This document shows, one piece after another, positions 1 through 10,864 of a DNA stretch of 64,000 nucleotides (position 1 is the first letter of the stretch; each line of letters starts with the position of its first letter). Location: positions 164,104 to 228,103 of the forward strand of contig BPGX01000004.1 of assembly GCA_026003255.1 (NCBI GenBank), read 5' to 3'. The DNA comes from Bacteroidia bacterium. GTDB taxonomy: Bacteria; Bacteroidota; Bacteroidia; B-17B0; Aurantibacillaceae. Position numbers and translations under genes: made by a program. Below the pieces are notes generated by a model. It worked only from the letters and a program-made list of their open reading frames with translations. It did no database searches and was not told the DNA's origin.

Positions 1-2
1 CT

Positions 3-764
3 GACCCTACTGCTAAAAAGGGCTTTGCACCTTATACACCGGGATTTCTATCCATTCCATATAACAACATTGAAGCTTTGAGAAAAACATTAGAAGAACA
101 TCATTCTACCATTGCAGGATTTTTAGTGGAACCAATTCAAGGCGAAGCAGGTATAAATGTACCGGATGATGGCTACTTAAAAGCCGCTTATGAACTTTGC
201 AAACAATACAATGTTTTATTCATAGCAGACGAAATTCAAACCGGCTTGGGAAGAACTGGTAAACTACTTGCCTGTGATTATGAAAATGTTAAGCCCGATG
301 TTTTAATTTTAGGTAAAGCACTTGGTGGTGGCGTTTATCCAGTTTCTGCTGTGCTGGCAAATGATGACATTATGTTGTGTATTCAACCCGGCGAGCACGG
401 TTCAACATTTGGAGGTAATCCATTGGCCTGTAAAATTGCTATTACTTCTGTAAAAGTTATTCTGAACGAAAATCTCTCTGAAAATGCCCTCAAAATGGGT
501 GAATTATTTCGCAATGGCTTAAAAGAAATTCAAAAGAAAACAAATATCATCAGCATCGTGAGAGGAAAAGGATTACTTAACGCAATAGTCATTGATGAAT
601 CAAAAGGTAAAACGGCCTGGGACATTTGCTTAAAATTTGCAGAGAATGGCTTATTAGCTAAACCAACCCACGGCAACATCATTCGCTTAGCCCCTCCACT
701 CATTATTTCTGATGAACAAATTCAAGAATCTCTTGAAATTATTGAAAAAAGTATATTGGATTAA
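3..764 (+). CDS. rocD: ornithine aminotransferase (class III aminotransferase), 5'-truncated by window edge
   Basis: Open frame runs from the window start ([15 protein letters not shown]...); [35 protein letters not shown] and [19 protein letters not shown] motifs with the PLP lysine. The tool ORF at 78 is an internal TTG start. Confidence 0.93.
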   Translation, partial: DPTAKKGFAPYTPGFLSIPYNNIEALRKTLEEHHSTIAGFLVEPIQGEAGINVPDDGYLKAAYELCKQYNVLFIADEIQTGLGRTGKLLACDYENVKPDVLILGKALGGGVYPVSAVLANDDIMLCIQPGEHGSTFGGNPLACKIAITSVKVILNENLSENALKMGELFRNGLKEIQKKTNIISIVRGKGLLNAIVIDESKGKTAWDICLKFAENGLLAKPTHGNIIRLAPPLIISDEQIQESLEIIEKSILD

Positions 765-869
765 AATTTTCATTTTCCACTCTTTACTTTTTTTGACAAA
801 AATCATTTGTTTTAAAAGCAATAATTCACTTAAATTAGCCGCTAAATAAAACTCAAAAAACAAATAACT

Positions 870-1811
870 ATGAAAGTATCTATCATTGGTGCAGGAAATG
901 TAGGTGCTACTTGCGCCGAAGTCATTGCATATCGTTCCATTGCGAGCGAAGTGGTATTATTAGACATTAAAGAAAAATTAGCCGAAGGAAAAGCCACAGA
1001 CATGGCTCAAGCATCTAATATCACTGGTTACAACACAAAAATTGTTGGAAGTAATAACGACTATTCTCTTACTGCTAATAGCGATGTGGTTGTCATCACT
1101 AGTGGTATTCCAAGAAAGCCTGGTATGACCCGAGAAGAATTAATTGGAACAAACGCTGGAATTGTAAAATCTGTTGTAGATAATGTTTTGAAACATTCTC
1201 CGAATGCGATTATTATTGTTGTATCCAATCCAATGGACACTATGACTTATTTAGCCGTAAAAGAAAGCAAGCTCCCAAAAAATAAAATCATTGGAATGGG
1301 CGGCATTTTAGATAGTGCTCGTTTCAAGTTTTACCTTGCTAAAGCACTCAATGCATCTGCGGCTGATGTAGATGGCATGGTTATTGGTGGTCATGGTGAT
1401 ACAACGATGATTCCGGTTACTCGATTAGCTACTTATCGTGGCGTTCCTGTCTCTCAATTTTTAGATGCAGAAACATTAAAGAAAGTGGCTTCTGATACTA
1501 TGGTAGGTGGTGCTACACTTACTGCTATAATTGGCACTTCTGCATGGTATGCACCCGGCGCGGCTGTGGCTACATTAGTAGATTCTATCTTGCACGATAG
1601 AAAACGCCTGTTCCCATGTAGTGTTTATCTAGAAGGAGAATACGGTCAAAAAGATATATGCCTTGGAGTACCTGTAATTATTGGAAAAAACGGCTGGGAA
1701 AAAATTGTAGATATTCAACTCAACAAAGAAGAACAAGAATTGTTCAATAAAAGCGCCGATGCCGTTAGAAACATGAACAATGTATTAAAAGAACAAAACA
1801 TAGTAGCATAA
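870..1811 (+). CDS. mdh: malate dehydrogenase
   Basis: Rossmann start MKVSIIGAGNVGATCAE; VSNPMDTMTYLA, GMGGILDSARF and MVIGGHGDTTMIP active-site motifs. Confidence 0.96.
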   Translation: MKVSIIGAGNVGATCAEVIAYRSIASEVVLLDIKEKLAEGKATDMAQASNITGYNTKIVGSNNDYSLTANSDVVVITSGIPRKPGMTREELIGTNAGIVKSVVDNVLKHSPNAIIIVVSNPMDTMTYLAVKESKLPKNKIIGMGGILDSARFKFYLAKALNASAADVDGMVIGGHGDTTMIPVTRLATYRGVPVSQFLDAETLKKVASDTMVGGATLTAIIGTSAWYAPGAAVATLVDSILHDRKRLFPCSVYLEGEYGQKDICLGVPVIIGKNGWEKIVDIQLNKEEQELFNKSADAVRNMNNVLKEQNIVA

Positions 1812-1831
1812 CTTTTCCACTATAGAAGTGC

Positions 1832-1867
1832 AAAAGCCCTGCTTTTTAGTAGGGCTTTTTTATTTTT
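1832..1867 (+). terminator. Rho-independent terminator after mdh
   Basis: AAAAGCCCT...AGGGCTTTT hairpin followed by a T-rich tract. Confidence 0.85.
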
Positions 1868-2147
1868 ACAAAGCCACGAATTACACGAATATTATTGCAT
1901 TCTCCGACAGGTCAGAGCAAGCAGTGGCAAAAATAATCTGCGAAAATAAGCATCAATCTGTGTTATCAGTGTTCTATCAAAGAACTCACAACTAATTACG
2001 AAACATATAGGCACAGAGAACTCACATAGTACACATAGAATAAAATCTATGTGCCCTATCTCTCCTATCTTTCTATGTGGTAATAAAACTCAACTCATCA
2101 CTCATAACTCATAACTATTCACTCCTCACTCAAAACTCTTAACTACC
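1861..2147. repeat. repeat-rich intergenic region (ACATAG and ACTCATAACT words, CGCAGATT fragment)
   Basis: ACACATAGA..TCTATGTG inverted repeat; tandem ACTCATCACTCATAACTCATAACT; AAAAATAATCTGCGA shared with 37056-37070. Confidence 0.55.
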
Positions 2148-4682
2148 TCACAATCTTTTCAGCAACTCTTCTAATTGTTGCATATCTTTGATTAGAACTT
2201 CTCTTTGTTTAGACCCTTCGAATTTTCCTACAACTCCTGCCTTTTCCAGCTCATCAATCAAACGTCCAGCCCTATTAAAACCAATTTTCAATTTTCTTTG
2301 TAAAAAGGAAACACTGCCCTGTTGAAATTGTACTACTAATCGAGCCGCTTCATCAAACAATTTATCCCGTTCAGATAAGTCAATTTCATCCAGATTGCTT
2401 TCCTCATTTTCATCAGCATATTCAGGTAATAGAAACGCACTTGGATATCCTCTTTGTATTCCGATAAATTCAGCCACCTTTTCTACTTCCGGTGTGTCCA
2501 CAAAAGCACATTGTAAGCGAATGATCTCACTACCTGCACTGTACAACATATCTCCACGACCAATCAACTGCTCGGCGCCACCGGAATCTAAAATTGTTCG
2601 AGAGTCAATTTTACTGGATACTTTGAAGGCAATTCTTGCCGGGAAGTTAGCTTTAATAACACCTGTGATGATATTTACAGAAGGTCGTTGCGTGGCAATC
2701 ACCAGATGTATTCCAACGGCACGGGCTAATTGCGCCAGTCGTGCAATGGGTCCTTCCACTTCTTTACCGGCGGTCATTATCAGGTCTGCAAATTCATCAA
2801 TTATTACAACAATGTACGGAAGATAACGATGCCCATCATTTGGATTTAAACGACGTTTGATAAACTTCTGATTATATTCCTTGATATTACGCACCTGTGC
2901 ATCCTGTAACAGGGCATAACGATTGTCCATTTCTATAGTCAAAGAGTTCAATGTGTGAATAACCTTTTTGGTGTCTGTTATAATGGACTCTTCGGAATTA
3001 GGTAATTTGGCCAGAAAATGCCTTTCAATTTTATTGTACAAGGTGAGTTCCACTTTTTTGGGGTCTACTAAAACCAATTTCAATTCGGCAGGATGTTTTT
3101 TGTATAACAATGATAACAATATAGCGTTTATTCCCACTGATTTACCTTGACCTGTTGCGCCCGCCATTAATAAATGCGGCATTTTTGCAAGATCGGCGAT
3201 GTATACTTCATTATTAATCGTCTTTCCTAAAACTACCGGCAATTCAAAATTGGTATTTTGAAACTTCTCTGAAGATAAAACGTTTTTCATTGAAACAATT
3301 TCGGGATGTTGATTGGGGACTTCAATACCTATTGTACCTTTTCCCGGCATTGGGGCGATAATACGAATACCTAAGGCGGCTAAACTCAGAGCAATATCGT
3401 CTTCCAGATTTTTTATTCGAGCGATTCTAATGCCCGGCGCTGGGACAATTTCATAAAGAGTTACGGTAGGTCCTATCGTTGCTTTGATTTCCTGAATTTC
3501 AATGCCATAATTTCGAAGCGTTTTGATAATTTTATCTTTGTTTTGTAATAGTTCTTCCTGATTGATTTTTCCTACACCGCTTCCATAATCATTTAATAAA
3601 TCCAGCGTTGGATACACATAATCCGATAATTCAGCTAATGGATTGAATTCGCCTTGTTCTTCTACAAGTTTTTCAGCAATTTCTTCAATAGTTTTTTCTT
3701 CCGAAATTTCTTCTTGTTGTTCAGATTTATCATTGCTTTCAACTGGTTGTTCGATAGTAAATTTGGGTTCATTTGAATTTTCAATTGATGGTTCTTCTAT
3801 TTTGTTAGTATCAATAGTAAAACTAATCTCATTTGACGTTTCTTCTGTGATGATAATGGGTTCGTCTTCTTTTTCTTCTACTTCATTTTGTGCAGGTATA
3901 TTACTATTTGTGATAGTTTCATTTAAATTATGTTCTTGTTGAATATTTACATCCATTTTTTCAGCATCAGTATTTTTATCCATTTTAAGTTTAAACCAGC
4001 TTGTCCATTCCAGATATTGAGGATTAAGAATAAAATAAACTACCAATGAACAGAGTAATAAACCAATCAATCCCCATTTTCCAATATAGTGAATAAAAGT
4101 AACATTCATTATTTCTCCATAATTACCACCTGCTATAGGATATTTTTCCTGAAATATAAAATTAAAACTAAGCGACAACCAGATAAGCCAGAAAAAAGTA
4201 TGAAGTAATAAATTAAAAGAGGTTGGCTTTAAGCGAATTTTATTAATGCCCCAGATGAAAATAGATATTGGAATAATTGCACTTGCCCAACCAAAAAATT
4301 TATAAACCAAAATATGAGCAATCAAAGCACCCCAGGCACCACCCCAATTTTCAATATTTGTTTCAAAACTAAATAGTTGACTAAAAGAAGACGTAACTTC
4401 ATCAAAATCTTCTTTCCATGTATAAAAGTAAGAAATAAATGAAATAAAAATAAAAATCGCTATAAAAAGTAAAACACCTCCTATAATAATTTGAAACGTA
4501 GAACTAGCCTTTAATTCATTATAAATGGATTGTGCATTGGAAAGTGCTTTTGAATACGAATTATTTTCAGGACTTTTCTTTGGATGAGTGTTTTTATTTA
4601 AAAACGTTTCATCATTTGTATCTTCTACATACGTTTCTTCTAAAAGCGGCGTGGTCTTTATTTTGTTTTTTGTTTTAGCCAT
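2148..4682 (-). CDS. ftsK: DNA translocase FtsK/SpoIIIE family
   Basis: N-terminal TM segments; MAGATGQGKSVGINAILLSLLY Walker A; VVIIDEFADLIM Walker B; HLVIATQRPSVNIITG; C-terminal gamma winged-helix domain. Confidence 0.96.
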   Translation of the reverse strand: MAKTKNKIKTTPLLEETYVEDTNDETFLNKNTHPKKSPENNSYSKALSNAQSIYNELKASSTFQIIIGGVLLFIAIFIFISFISYFYTWKEDFDEVTSSFSQLFSFETNIENWGGAWGALIAHILVYKFFGWASAIIPISIFIWGINKIRLKPTSFNLLLHTFFWLIWLSLSFNFIFQEKYPIAGGNYGEIMNVTFIHYIGKWGLIGLLLCSLVVYFILNPQYLEWTSWFKLKMDKNTDAEKMDVNIQQEHNLNETITNSNIPAQNEVEEKEDEPIIITEETSNEISFTIDTNKIEEPSIENSNEPKFTIEQPVESNDKSEQQEEISEEKTIEEIAEKLVEEQGEFNPLAELSDYVYPTLDLLNDYGSGVGKINQEELLQNKDKIIKTLRNYGIEIQEIKATIGPTVTLYEIVPAPGIRIARIKNLEDDIALSLAALGIRIIAPMPGKGTIGIEVPNQHPEIVSMKNVLSSEKFQNTNFELPVVLGKTINNEVYIADLAKMPHLLMAGATGQGKSVGINAILLSLLYKKHPAELKLVLVDPKKVELTLYNKIERHFLAKLPNSEESIITDTKKVIHTLNSLTIEMDNRYALLQDAQVRNIKEYNQKFIKRRLNPNDGHRYLPYIVVIIDEFADLIMTAGKEVEGPIARLAQLARAVGIHLVIATQRPSVNIITGVIKANFPARIAFKVSSKIDSRTILDSGGAEQLIGRGDMLYSAGSEIIRLQCAFVDTPEVEKVAEFIGIQRGYPSAFLLPEYADENEESNLDEIDLSERDKLFDEAARLVVQFQQGSVSFLQRKLKIGFNRAGRLIDELEKAGVVGKFEGSKQREVLIKDMQQLEELLKRL

Positions 4683-4862
4683 TGTAAAAAATAGAGTGCA
4701 ACAAATTTAAGCAGATTTAAGGATACTATTACCCTGTATTTTATCAAAAACTTATCCCAAATAAATTGTGAATAAAGTATTTAAAATACTTTTAATGTTT
4801 TAAGTATTAAACCCACCAAATGAATAAATACTATCCTAATTAGAAAGTGTTTTTTGAGAACT

Positions 4863-6197
4863 TTAATCTACTAACAATTTCATTATCTTTGAATGCTTTT
4901 CATTAATTAAATGTAACATATACATTCCTTCTCCCAACTCATTCAATTTTAACTTTGCTTTTCCATTCATCAATTCAACATTTAAATTTTGTATCAATTT
5001 ACCGGAAATATCATAAATTCTCACATTCATTGGTCCTTGAATTTCTGATGAATAAATGACCACTTCTTCTTTTGCAGGATTGGGATATATCTGAAAATTC
5101 ACTGATTGGTTTAATTCTGTAATTGAATTGGCATTTAATAATCCACTTCTTGGACCTGTTAAAGTAGTAATCATCCAATTTACTTGTCCTTGTGTAAACA
5201 TATTCATACAATCTTCTGAAGAATAATCCATGTAATTTTCAATTAAATCAGGCATATCTACCGTTGTCCATCCTAAATTAGTATCGACACAAGTATTTTT
5301 TGAAGTATTGCAATCAAAATTGGATTGATTATTAGCATTAGGCGTATCCTGAATACCGTCATCTCCTGTACAATTGTTGTTACCTAAAGTAGCCCCATCA
5401 CCCCAGATATGTCGTAAACCAAAATAGTGCCCTACTTCGTGTGTAGGTGTTCGTCCTTTAATCGTAATAGTTTGACTTCCCATGGTTAGCACATTAGGAT
5501 TATTTCTACCAAAACATCTGTAATCAATTACTACTCCATCTTCTCTGATATCCGGTGCTCCCGAATTGGATGGCCAGTTAGATAAATTATTAGGAGGAAA
5601 TGCAAAACCTAAAATTTGACCCAATTGAATGTTACCAAACATTATAGGTTGTATCTTACAAACCCATATATTCAGATAATGAGTAGGATCAATTGCATCC
5701 GAACCTCCTAACGAATCATACTTCATCTGATTGGGCATTCCACCAGATAATAAATTGACATTGAAAAGAGTGTTTGTGTGTTTTCTAATTATCTGGAATA
5801 AATTAAAATGAATGCCTGCTCTTCCCACAATGGGGTTAAAAATTGAACGTAGATTGATAGTATCTGCATTCAAACGATTGTAATCCTCGTTTAATACTTG
5901 AATCTGATTGTAAATAATGCTATCTGCAAGGTTTTCAACACTGTCTTTCCATACTACATGTACCACAACATTGACAGTATATTGAGTAGTATTTGTCTTT
6001 AATATTTGATTGTTCTTAACTTGTTCAGAAATTTGCTGAAGTGTTTTTTCATAACTCTCCTTAAATCCAGGATATTTTTGATTAAGATACTCTTTATACA
6101 ACGCATCACCACATAATATTCTGGATACCTGTGCTTGCGATGAAATAAAAGTAAAAAAAGATAAGACAATTACCCAAATTGTAGAATTTGTTTTCAT
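4863..6197 (-). CDS. M43-like secreted zinc metalloprotease (cytophagalysin/pappalysin type) with T9SS C-terminal sorting domain
   Basis: HEVGHYFGLRHIWGDG (HExxHxxGxxH), Met-turn region YMDYSSEDCMNMFTQGQ, C-terminal FQIYPNPAKEEVVI...GMYMLHLIN sorting domain, N-terminal signal peptide. Confidence 0.92.
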   Translation of the reverse strand: MKTNSTIWVIVLSFFTFISSQAQVSRILCGDALYKEYLNQKYPGFKESYEKTLQQISEQVKNNQILKTNTTQYTVNVVVHVVWKDSVENLADSIIYNQIQVLNEDYNRLNADTINLRSIFNPIVGRAGIHFNLFQIIRKHTNTLFNVNLLSGGMPNQMKYDSLGGSDAIDPTHYLNIWVCKIQPIMFGNIQLGQILGFAFPPNNLSNWPSNSGAPDIREDGVVIDYRCFGRNNPNVLTMGSQTITIKGRTPTHEVGHYFGLRHIWGDGATLGNNNCTGDDGIQDTPNANNQSNFDCNTSKNTCVDTNLGWTTVDMPDLIENYMDYSSEDCMNMFTQGQVNWMITTLTGPRSGLLNANSITELNQSVNFQIYPNPAKEEVVIYSSEIQGPMNVRIYDISGKLIQNLNVELMNGKAKLKLNELGEGMYMLHLINEKHSKIMKLLVD

Positions 6198-6262
6198 ATT
6201 TTTTTTGCAAAAGTATAGATTAATTTACGAAAGTATTTTACCGTTTGTAAAAATTCATCTCA

Positions 6263-6826
6263 TCAATGTATTCCCAAACTTTTGGATGTAAAAAAAAAAC
6301 GAATGTCTTTTTTTTCTTTAATCGCATTTCTTATGAATGTGGAAGATATTTCAATTTGTGGTGCATCTGTAAATACTACATTTGGGTGATTATCGAAATC
6401 AGATGGGGTTGAGTTAGGTCGTGGATAAATGTATAACTTATATTTTTCTAATATCACTTCAAAATTTTTCCACTTATGAAATGTGCTCAAATTATCCTGT
6501 CCAAGTAATAGAGCAAAATGATAGTGAGGATATTTTTCTTTGAGATGAGCTAAAGTATGGATAGTGTAAGAGGGCTGGGGCAAATGAAATTCAATGTCTG
6601 AACTTCTGAATTTTGGATAATCTTCAATAGCCAGATTTACCATGTAAAAACGGTGGTGTTGTGCTAATAAACTTTTCTTTTCTTTAAGAGGATTATGAGG
6701 AGAAACAACAAACCAAATTTCGTTCAAATCTGTAAATTCGGCAAAATAGTTGGCAATAGCAAGATGACCAATATGAATAGGATTAAAAGATCCAAAAAAT
6801 AATCCAATTTTTTTACTAGCTGGCAT
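6263..6826 (-). CDS. nadD: nicotinate-nucleotide adenylyltransferase
   Basis: GLFFGSFNPIHIGHLAIANYF nucleotidyltransferase motif; ISSTFIRNAIKEKKDIRFF C-terminal motif. Confidence 0.93.
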   Translation of the reverse strand: MPASKKIGLFFGSFNPIHIGHLAIANYFAEFTDLNEIWFVVSPHNPLKEKKSLLAQHHRFYMVNLAIEDYPKFRSSDIEFHLPQPSYTIHTLAHLKEKYPHYHFALLLGQDNLSTFHKWKNFEVILEKYKLYIYPRPNSTPSDFDNHPNVVFTDAPQIEISSTFIRNAIKEKKDIRFFFTSKSLGIH

Positions 6827-6827
6827 C

Positions 6828-7988
6828 TTAAATTTTTTCCAATGCCTGATTCAAATCCTTAATTAAATCATCAATATCTTCTATGCCCACGCTTAATCTC
6901 AATAAATTATCTGTAACACCCGCTTTTTCTCTTTCTTCTTTAGGAATGGAAGCATGTGTCATCGTTGCAGGATGATTGATGAGAGATTCTACCCCACCTA
7001 ATGATTCTGCTAATGAAAATACCTTAAAAGAAGAAGCAAATTGAAAGGTTTTTTCTAATGTGGCATTTTTCAAAGTAAAAGAAACCATGCCTCCGAAGTC
7101 CTTCATTTGTTTTTGGGCTATTTCATGATTAGGATGTGTAGGAAGTCCTGGCCAATACACTTTTTCAACTTTTGGATGTTGATTCAAAAATTCTGCCACT
7201 TTTCTTCCATTAAAACAATGTCTTTCCATTCTTAAATGTAAAGTTTTTATACCTCTCAAAACAAGGAAACAATCCATTGGTCCAGGCGTTGCACCGCAGC
7301 TATTATGAATAAAAGCCAATCGTTCATAAAGTGCATCATCGTTGACAACTAATGCACCCATTACTACATCACTATGTCCTCCAAGATATTTTGTTACGGA
7401 ATGCATAACAATATCTGCACCTAATTGAAGGGGATTTTGTAAGTAAGGCGAAGAAAATGTATTATCTACTGCTAATAAAAGATTATTTCGTTTTGCTATT
7501 TCACTACATGCTTTGATATCAATAATTTGCATGGTAGGATTCGTCGGTGTTTCTATCCAGATGAGTTTGGTTTTAGAACTTACATACTTTTCAATATTTG
7601 ACACATCATTTAAGTCAATAAAGTGAAAATGAATACCCAATGGTTGAAAAATTTTGGTGAACATTCTGTATGTACCGCCATATAAATCATTCCCAGTAAT
7701 TACTTCATCACCATACGCTAATAATTTAATCACTGCATCAATAGCACCCATTCCGCTGCTGAAACACAAGCAATGTTTCCCATTTTCAAGTGCTGCTATA
7801 TTTCTTTGTAAGGCATCTCTAGTTGGATTTTTACCTCTTGCATAAGCATAACCTTTGTGCTTACCAGGATATTCCTGAACATAAGTAGAAGTTTGAAAAA
7901 TGGGCGTCATTATTGCACCAGTAGATGGATCAGGTTCTACTCCTGCATGAATTGCTTTTGTTCCAAATTTCCAATTTTCATTTTCCAT
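6828..7988 (-). CDS. cystathionine gamma-synthase/lyase family PLP enzyme
   Basis: FGTKAIHAGVEPDPSTGAIMTPI; IWIETPTNPTMQIID; HSVTKYLGGHSDVVMG PLP-lysine motif; SLGGVESLINHPATMTH. Confidence 0.93.
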   Translation of the reverse strand: MENENWKFGTKAIHAGVEPDPSTGAIMTPIFQTSTYVQEYPGKHKGYAYARGKNPTRDALQRNIAALENGKHCLCFSSGMGAIDAVIKLLAYGDEVITGNDLYGGTYRMFTKIFQPLGIHFHFIDLNDVSNIEKYVSSKTKLIWIETPTNPTMQIIDIKACSEIAKRNNLLLAVDNTFSSPYLQNPLQLGADIVMHSVTKYLGGHSDVVMGALVVNDDALYERLAFIHNSCGATPGPMDCFLVLRGIKTLHLRMERHCFNGRKVAEFLNQHPKVEKVYWPGLPTHPNHEIAQKQMKDFGGMVSFTLKNATLEKTFQFASSFKVFSLAESLGGVESLINHPATMTHASIPKEEREKAGVTDNLLRLSVGIEDIDDLIKDLNQALEKI

Positions 7989-8020
7989 ATCTAATGACTT
8001 GATTAATTTGTTACCTAGAA

Positions 8021-10663
8021 TTATTTTGCTCTTGCTTTTACGTATTGATATTTTTCGTAAACTTTTCTTTTATTTTCGTGGTCTTTTTTATTAATATTAC
8101 AAGGTGGTCCCTGAACTTTGGAAGTAATTTGGAATTTAATTTTAGAAGTATTGCCACCTTTTTCCTGAACTGCTTTTAGGATTTTATCTTTCAATCTTTC
8201 GCCTCTTAATTTAGCAAGTACAGGATTGGTCATAAGAGTAGGAACTTTGGATGCTGATGATTCTATAAACACAGTAACATTTCTTTTTTGTGATTTTGTT
8301 ACGAGATAATCTATAAAATTCATCCATTTTTCTTCTGTTGTATCAATAGCATATTTTAAGTAAGTGAAGTAAAACTCATACCTGGATGAAGGCAATTTAG
8401 AAGTAGTATTTTCATTGTTAGATTTAGGTTCATTGTTATTTAACTGGTTACTTGCCTGTGCAACACTTTCTTCAAGATATATTATTTTATTTAAAACCTT
8501 GCCTTTAACTTTGTTCAGATTGATATTTACAATATTTGATGTTTTACCGTCCTCTGATGATGCTACAATATCGTATACCTTTCCTTTTTCAGCATCTATC
8601 TCTGCAATGCCGTTTTTGTTTGTAGTAAATTCTTCAACATTTCCCTCCATGTCCTTCAATACCACTTTTACATTTTCAATAGGTTTTTTCAACTTTTTAT
8701 TCAATACGCTAATATTCAATTTTACTATTGGAACAGACGAAACAGGTTTTGATCTAAGATAAACCACCTTTGATATTGTTTTTGCTTTATCCTCCTTATC
8801 TGTGGCAAATTCAATAGTTTGAATGATATTATTTGAATTCACGGTCAGTGTATATTTTGTTTCAGGTAATAATGCAATTTCAGAAAAACTACCTTTATTA
8901 CTTTCATTGATTACAAATTCTTTTTTATTATTTTTATTGTCAATTAGTTGAACAATGCCTTCTGTAACGGGGAGCTTTATTTTTGGATTATCTAATACAG
9001 AAATGTTCAGCTTAAATTCTTTCTTTTTTACAGCTACTTTTCCTAAAATTTTAATCGGCTCTAATTCAAGTCCCATTTGAATCTCTTTATAGGTTGCTTC
9101 TTTGTCAGCATAGATTTCATCTTCATAAAATTTTTCACCATTGGCTTCATAACTGATGTTATACTCTTTACCCGGCTTTAATATAAAAACAAAATTTCCA
9201 TTCTTTTGTGGTTTGTATACGCCTACAATATCTCCTGTTTCTTTATCCGTCACAACAATAGAGATATCATCCGGTAAGCTTTCTCCTTGTGATGGAATAA
9301 ATTGGCCTTTGTACAATACCACATTCTTTTCAGTAGATTCTGGAATTGTTATCATGTATATATCCTTATCACCATAACCTCCTTCTTTGAAAGATGAATA
9401 GTATGCTCTTTTGCCATCCGGAGATGTGACATAAAACACATCATCATCAGGTGTATTAATAGGATAACCGATATTAAAAGGTTCAGAAAACTTGCCGTCT
9501 TCATCTATAATAGAAAAGAAAATATCAAAGCCACCCATGCTCTGATGCCCTTTTGAAGCAAAGAAAAGCGTTTTGCCGTCAGGATGCATGAATACACCAT
9601 CTTCATCATAAGGAGTGTTGATAGTTGGTCCAAGATTCAATGCTTTGCTCCATTGACCATTAGGTAATTTTACCACTCTGTAAATATCTCTACCACCATA
9701 CCCTCCCGGTCTATCTGACACAAAGTATAGAACCTGTCCGTCTGTTGATAGACAAGCATGAGTTTCCCAATAAGGCGTATTTATATCTGAACCAAACTTT
9801 TGCAACGAAGTCCATTGACGTCCATCCCATTGAGTAAAAAACAATTCTCCGTTTCCATTTTCGTCTTTATATACAATCAGCGTTTGCCCATCTGGCGTAA
9901 GATTGATAGACGCTTCGTGCCCACAGGTGTTGACATTTTCACTTAAAAGTGTTGGTTTTGACCACTGGTCATTATCATCTTTATATGACACAACTAAATC
10001 TTCAAAGTATTGTCCATCTGGTGTTCGTTCGCTACATTGTACATTAGGACGACGAGTGGTAAAAATCAACATTCGTTCATCAGCCGTTAATACAGGACTA
10101 TAGTCGGGATAAGGACTGTTGATGCTATCTCCCATATTGATTAACTTTACATTGATGGGATTAGAGACCATTTTTTTTGCAAACACACTTTGGTTTTTAT
10201 AATAATTAATTTCCGATTGCCACTCTTTAGCTGCTTTTGGTCCAATGAATGCTAAAAATTTATCATAATTTTGAATGGCTTCATCAAACTTATAATTTAT
10301 ATGCAATGCCTTGGCATAAAACAAATATGCATGAGGAGGAGCTGCTTTTTCAGATGGATCATTAGGGCGATACTTTTTCTTAACATTTTGAATAGCTTTT
10401 GCTAAGTAATATTCAGCTTTGGATTTTTCTAATGCAGAATGCAAATAACATTCTCCAATTAAAAAATTAATATTCGCATTTGTAGAATCTATTTCATAGG
10501 CCTTTTTCAAATAATTAAGTGCCACTGGATAATTTTCTTCTAATATCAAATAACTTCCTTCCGTAAATAAGGATTTGTAGCTTTGCTTTTCATCAGTTGT
10601 TTGAGCACTGAGAGAAGAGGTTAATAAAACGATTAGTTGAATAGAAAACAATATCTTTTTCAT
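8021..10663 (-). CDS. PorE-like protein: signal peptide, TPR, WD40-like PD40 propeller, regulatory-like domains, degenerate OmpA-like C-terminus
   Basis: Start at ATG 10663 (MKKILFSIQLIVLLTSSLSAQ); repeated PD40 motifs (DYSPVLTADERMLIFTTRR, HACLSTDGQVLYFVSDRPGGYGGRDIYRV, VFMHPDGKTLFFASKGHQSMGGFDIF, YVTSPDGKRAYYSSFKEGGYGDKDIY); C-terminal domain with RNVTVFIESSASK...LAKLRGERLKDKI. Confidence 0.75.
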   Translation of the reverse strand: MKKILFSIQLIVLLTSSLSAQTTDEKQSYKSLFTEGSYLILEENYPVALNYLKKAYEIDSTNANINFLIGECYLHSALEKSKAEYYLAKAIQNVKKKYRPNDPSEKAAPPHAYLFYAKALHINYKFDEAIQNYDKFLAFIGPKAAKEWQSEINYYKNQSVFAKKMVSNPINVKLINMGDSINSPYPDYSPVLTADERMLIFTTRRPNVQCSERTPDGQYFEDLVVSYKDDNDQWSKPTLLSENVNTCGHEASINLTPDGQTLIVYKDENGNGELFFTQWDGRQWTSLQKFGSDINTPYWETHACLSTDGQVLYFVSDRPGGYGGRDIYRVVKLPNGQWSKALNLGPTINTPYDEDGVFMHPDGKTLFFASKGHQSMGGFDIFFSIIDEDGKFSEPFNIGYPINTPDDDVFYVTSPDGKRAYYSSFKEGGYGDKDIYMITIPESTEKNVVLYKGQFIPSQGESLPDDISIVVTDKETGDIVGVYKPQKNGNFVFILKPGKEYNISYEANGEKFYEDEIYADKEATYKEIQMGLELEPIKILGKVAVKKKEFKLNISVLDNPKIKLPVTEGIVQLIDNKNNKKEFVINESNKGSFSEIALLPETKYTLTVNSNNIIQTIEFATDKEDKAKTISKVVYLRSKPVSSVPIVKLNISVLNKKLKKPIENVKVVLKDMEGNVEEFTTNKNGIAEIDAEKGKVYDIVASSEDGKTSNIVNINLNKVKGKVLNKIIYLEESVAQASNQLNNNEPKSNNENTTSKLPSSRYEFYFTYLKYAIDTTEEKWMNFIDYLVTKSQKRNVTVFIESSASKVPTLMTNPVLAKLRGERLKDKILKAVQEKGGNTSKIKFQITSKVQGPPCNINKKDHENKRKVYEKYQYVKARAK

Positions 10664-10864
10664 TTTTATTTTTTTCGCAAGTATAAGTAAATTTTTACGA
10701 CCAAATTTAATTATCAAACGATGAGTTTAATAACATTTAGTTTTTCCAATTTATAAATGATTGAGCAAAAAGTAGTATTTTTTGAGTGAATGATGGCTTT
10801 CATTGAGTGAAAAATTTAATTTTTGCATTGTAGTTTCTTTAAATTTGCAATAAAACTTAAAATT

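Noticed and set aside
2395-2826. 143-aa plus-strand ORF opposite ftsK
   Set aside because: Fully antisense to conserved FtsK motor domain.
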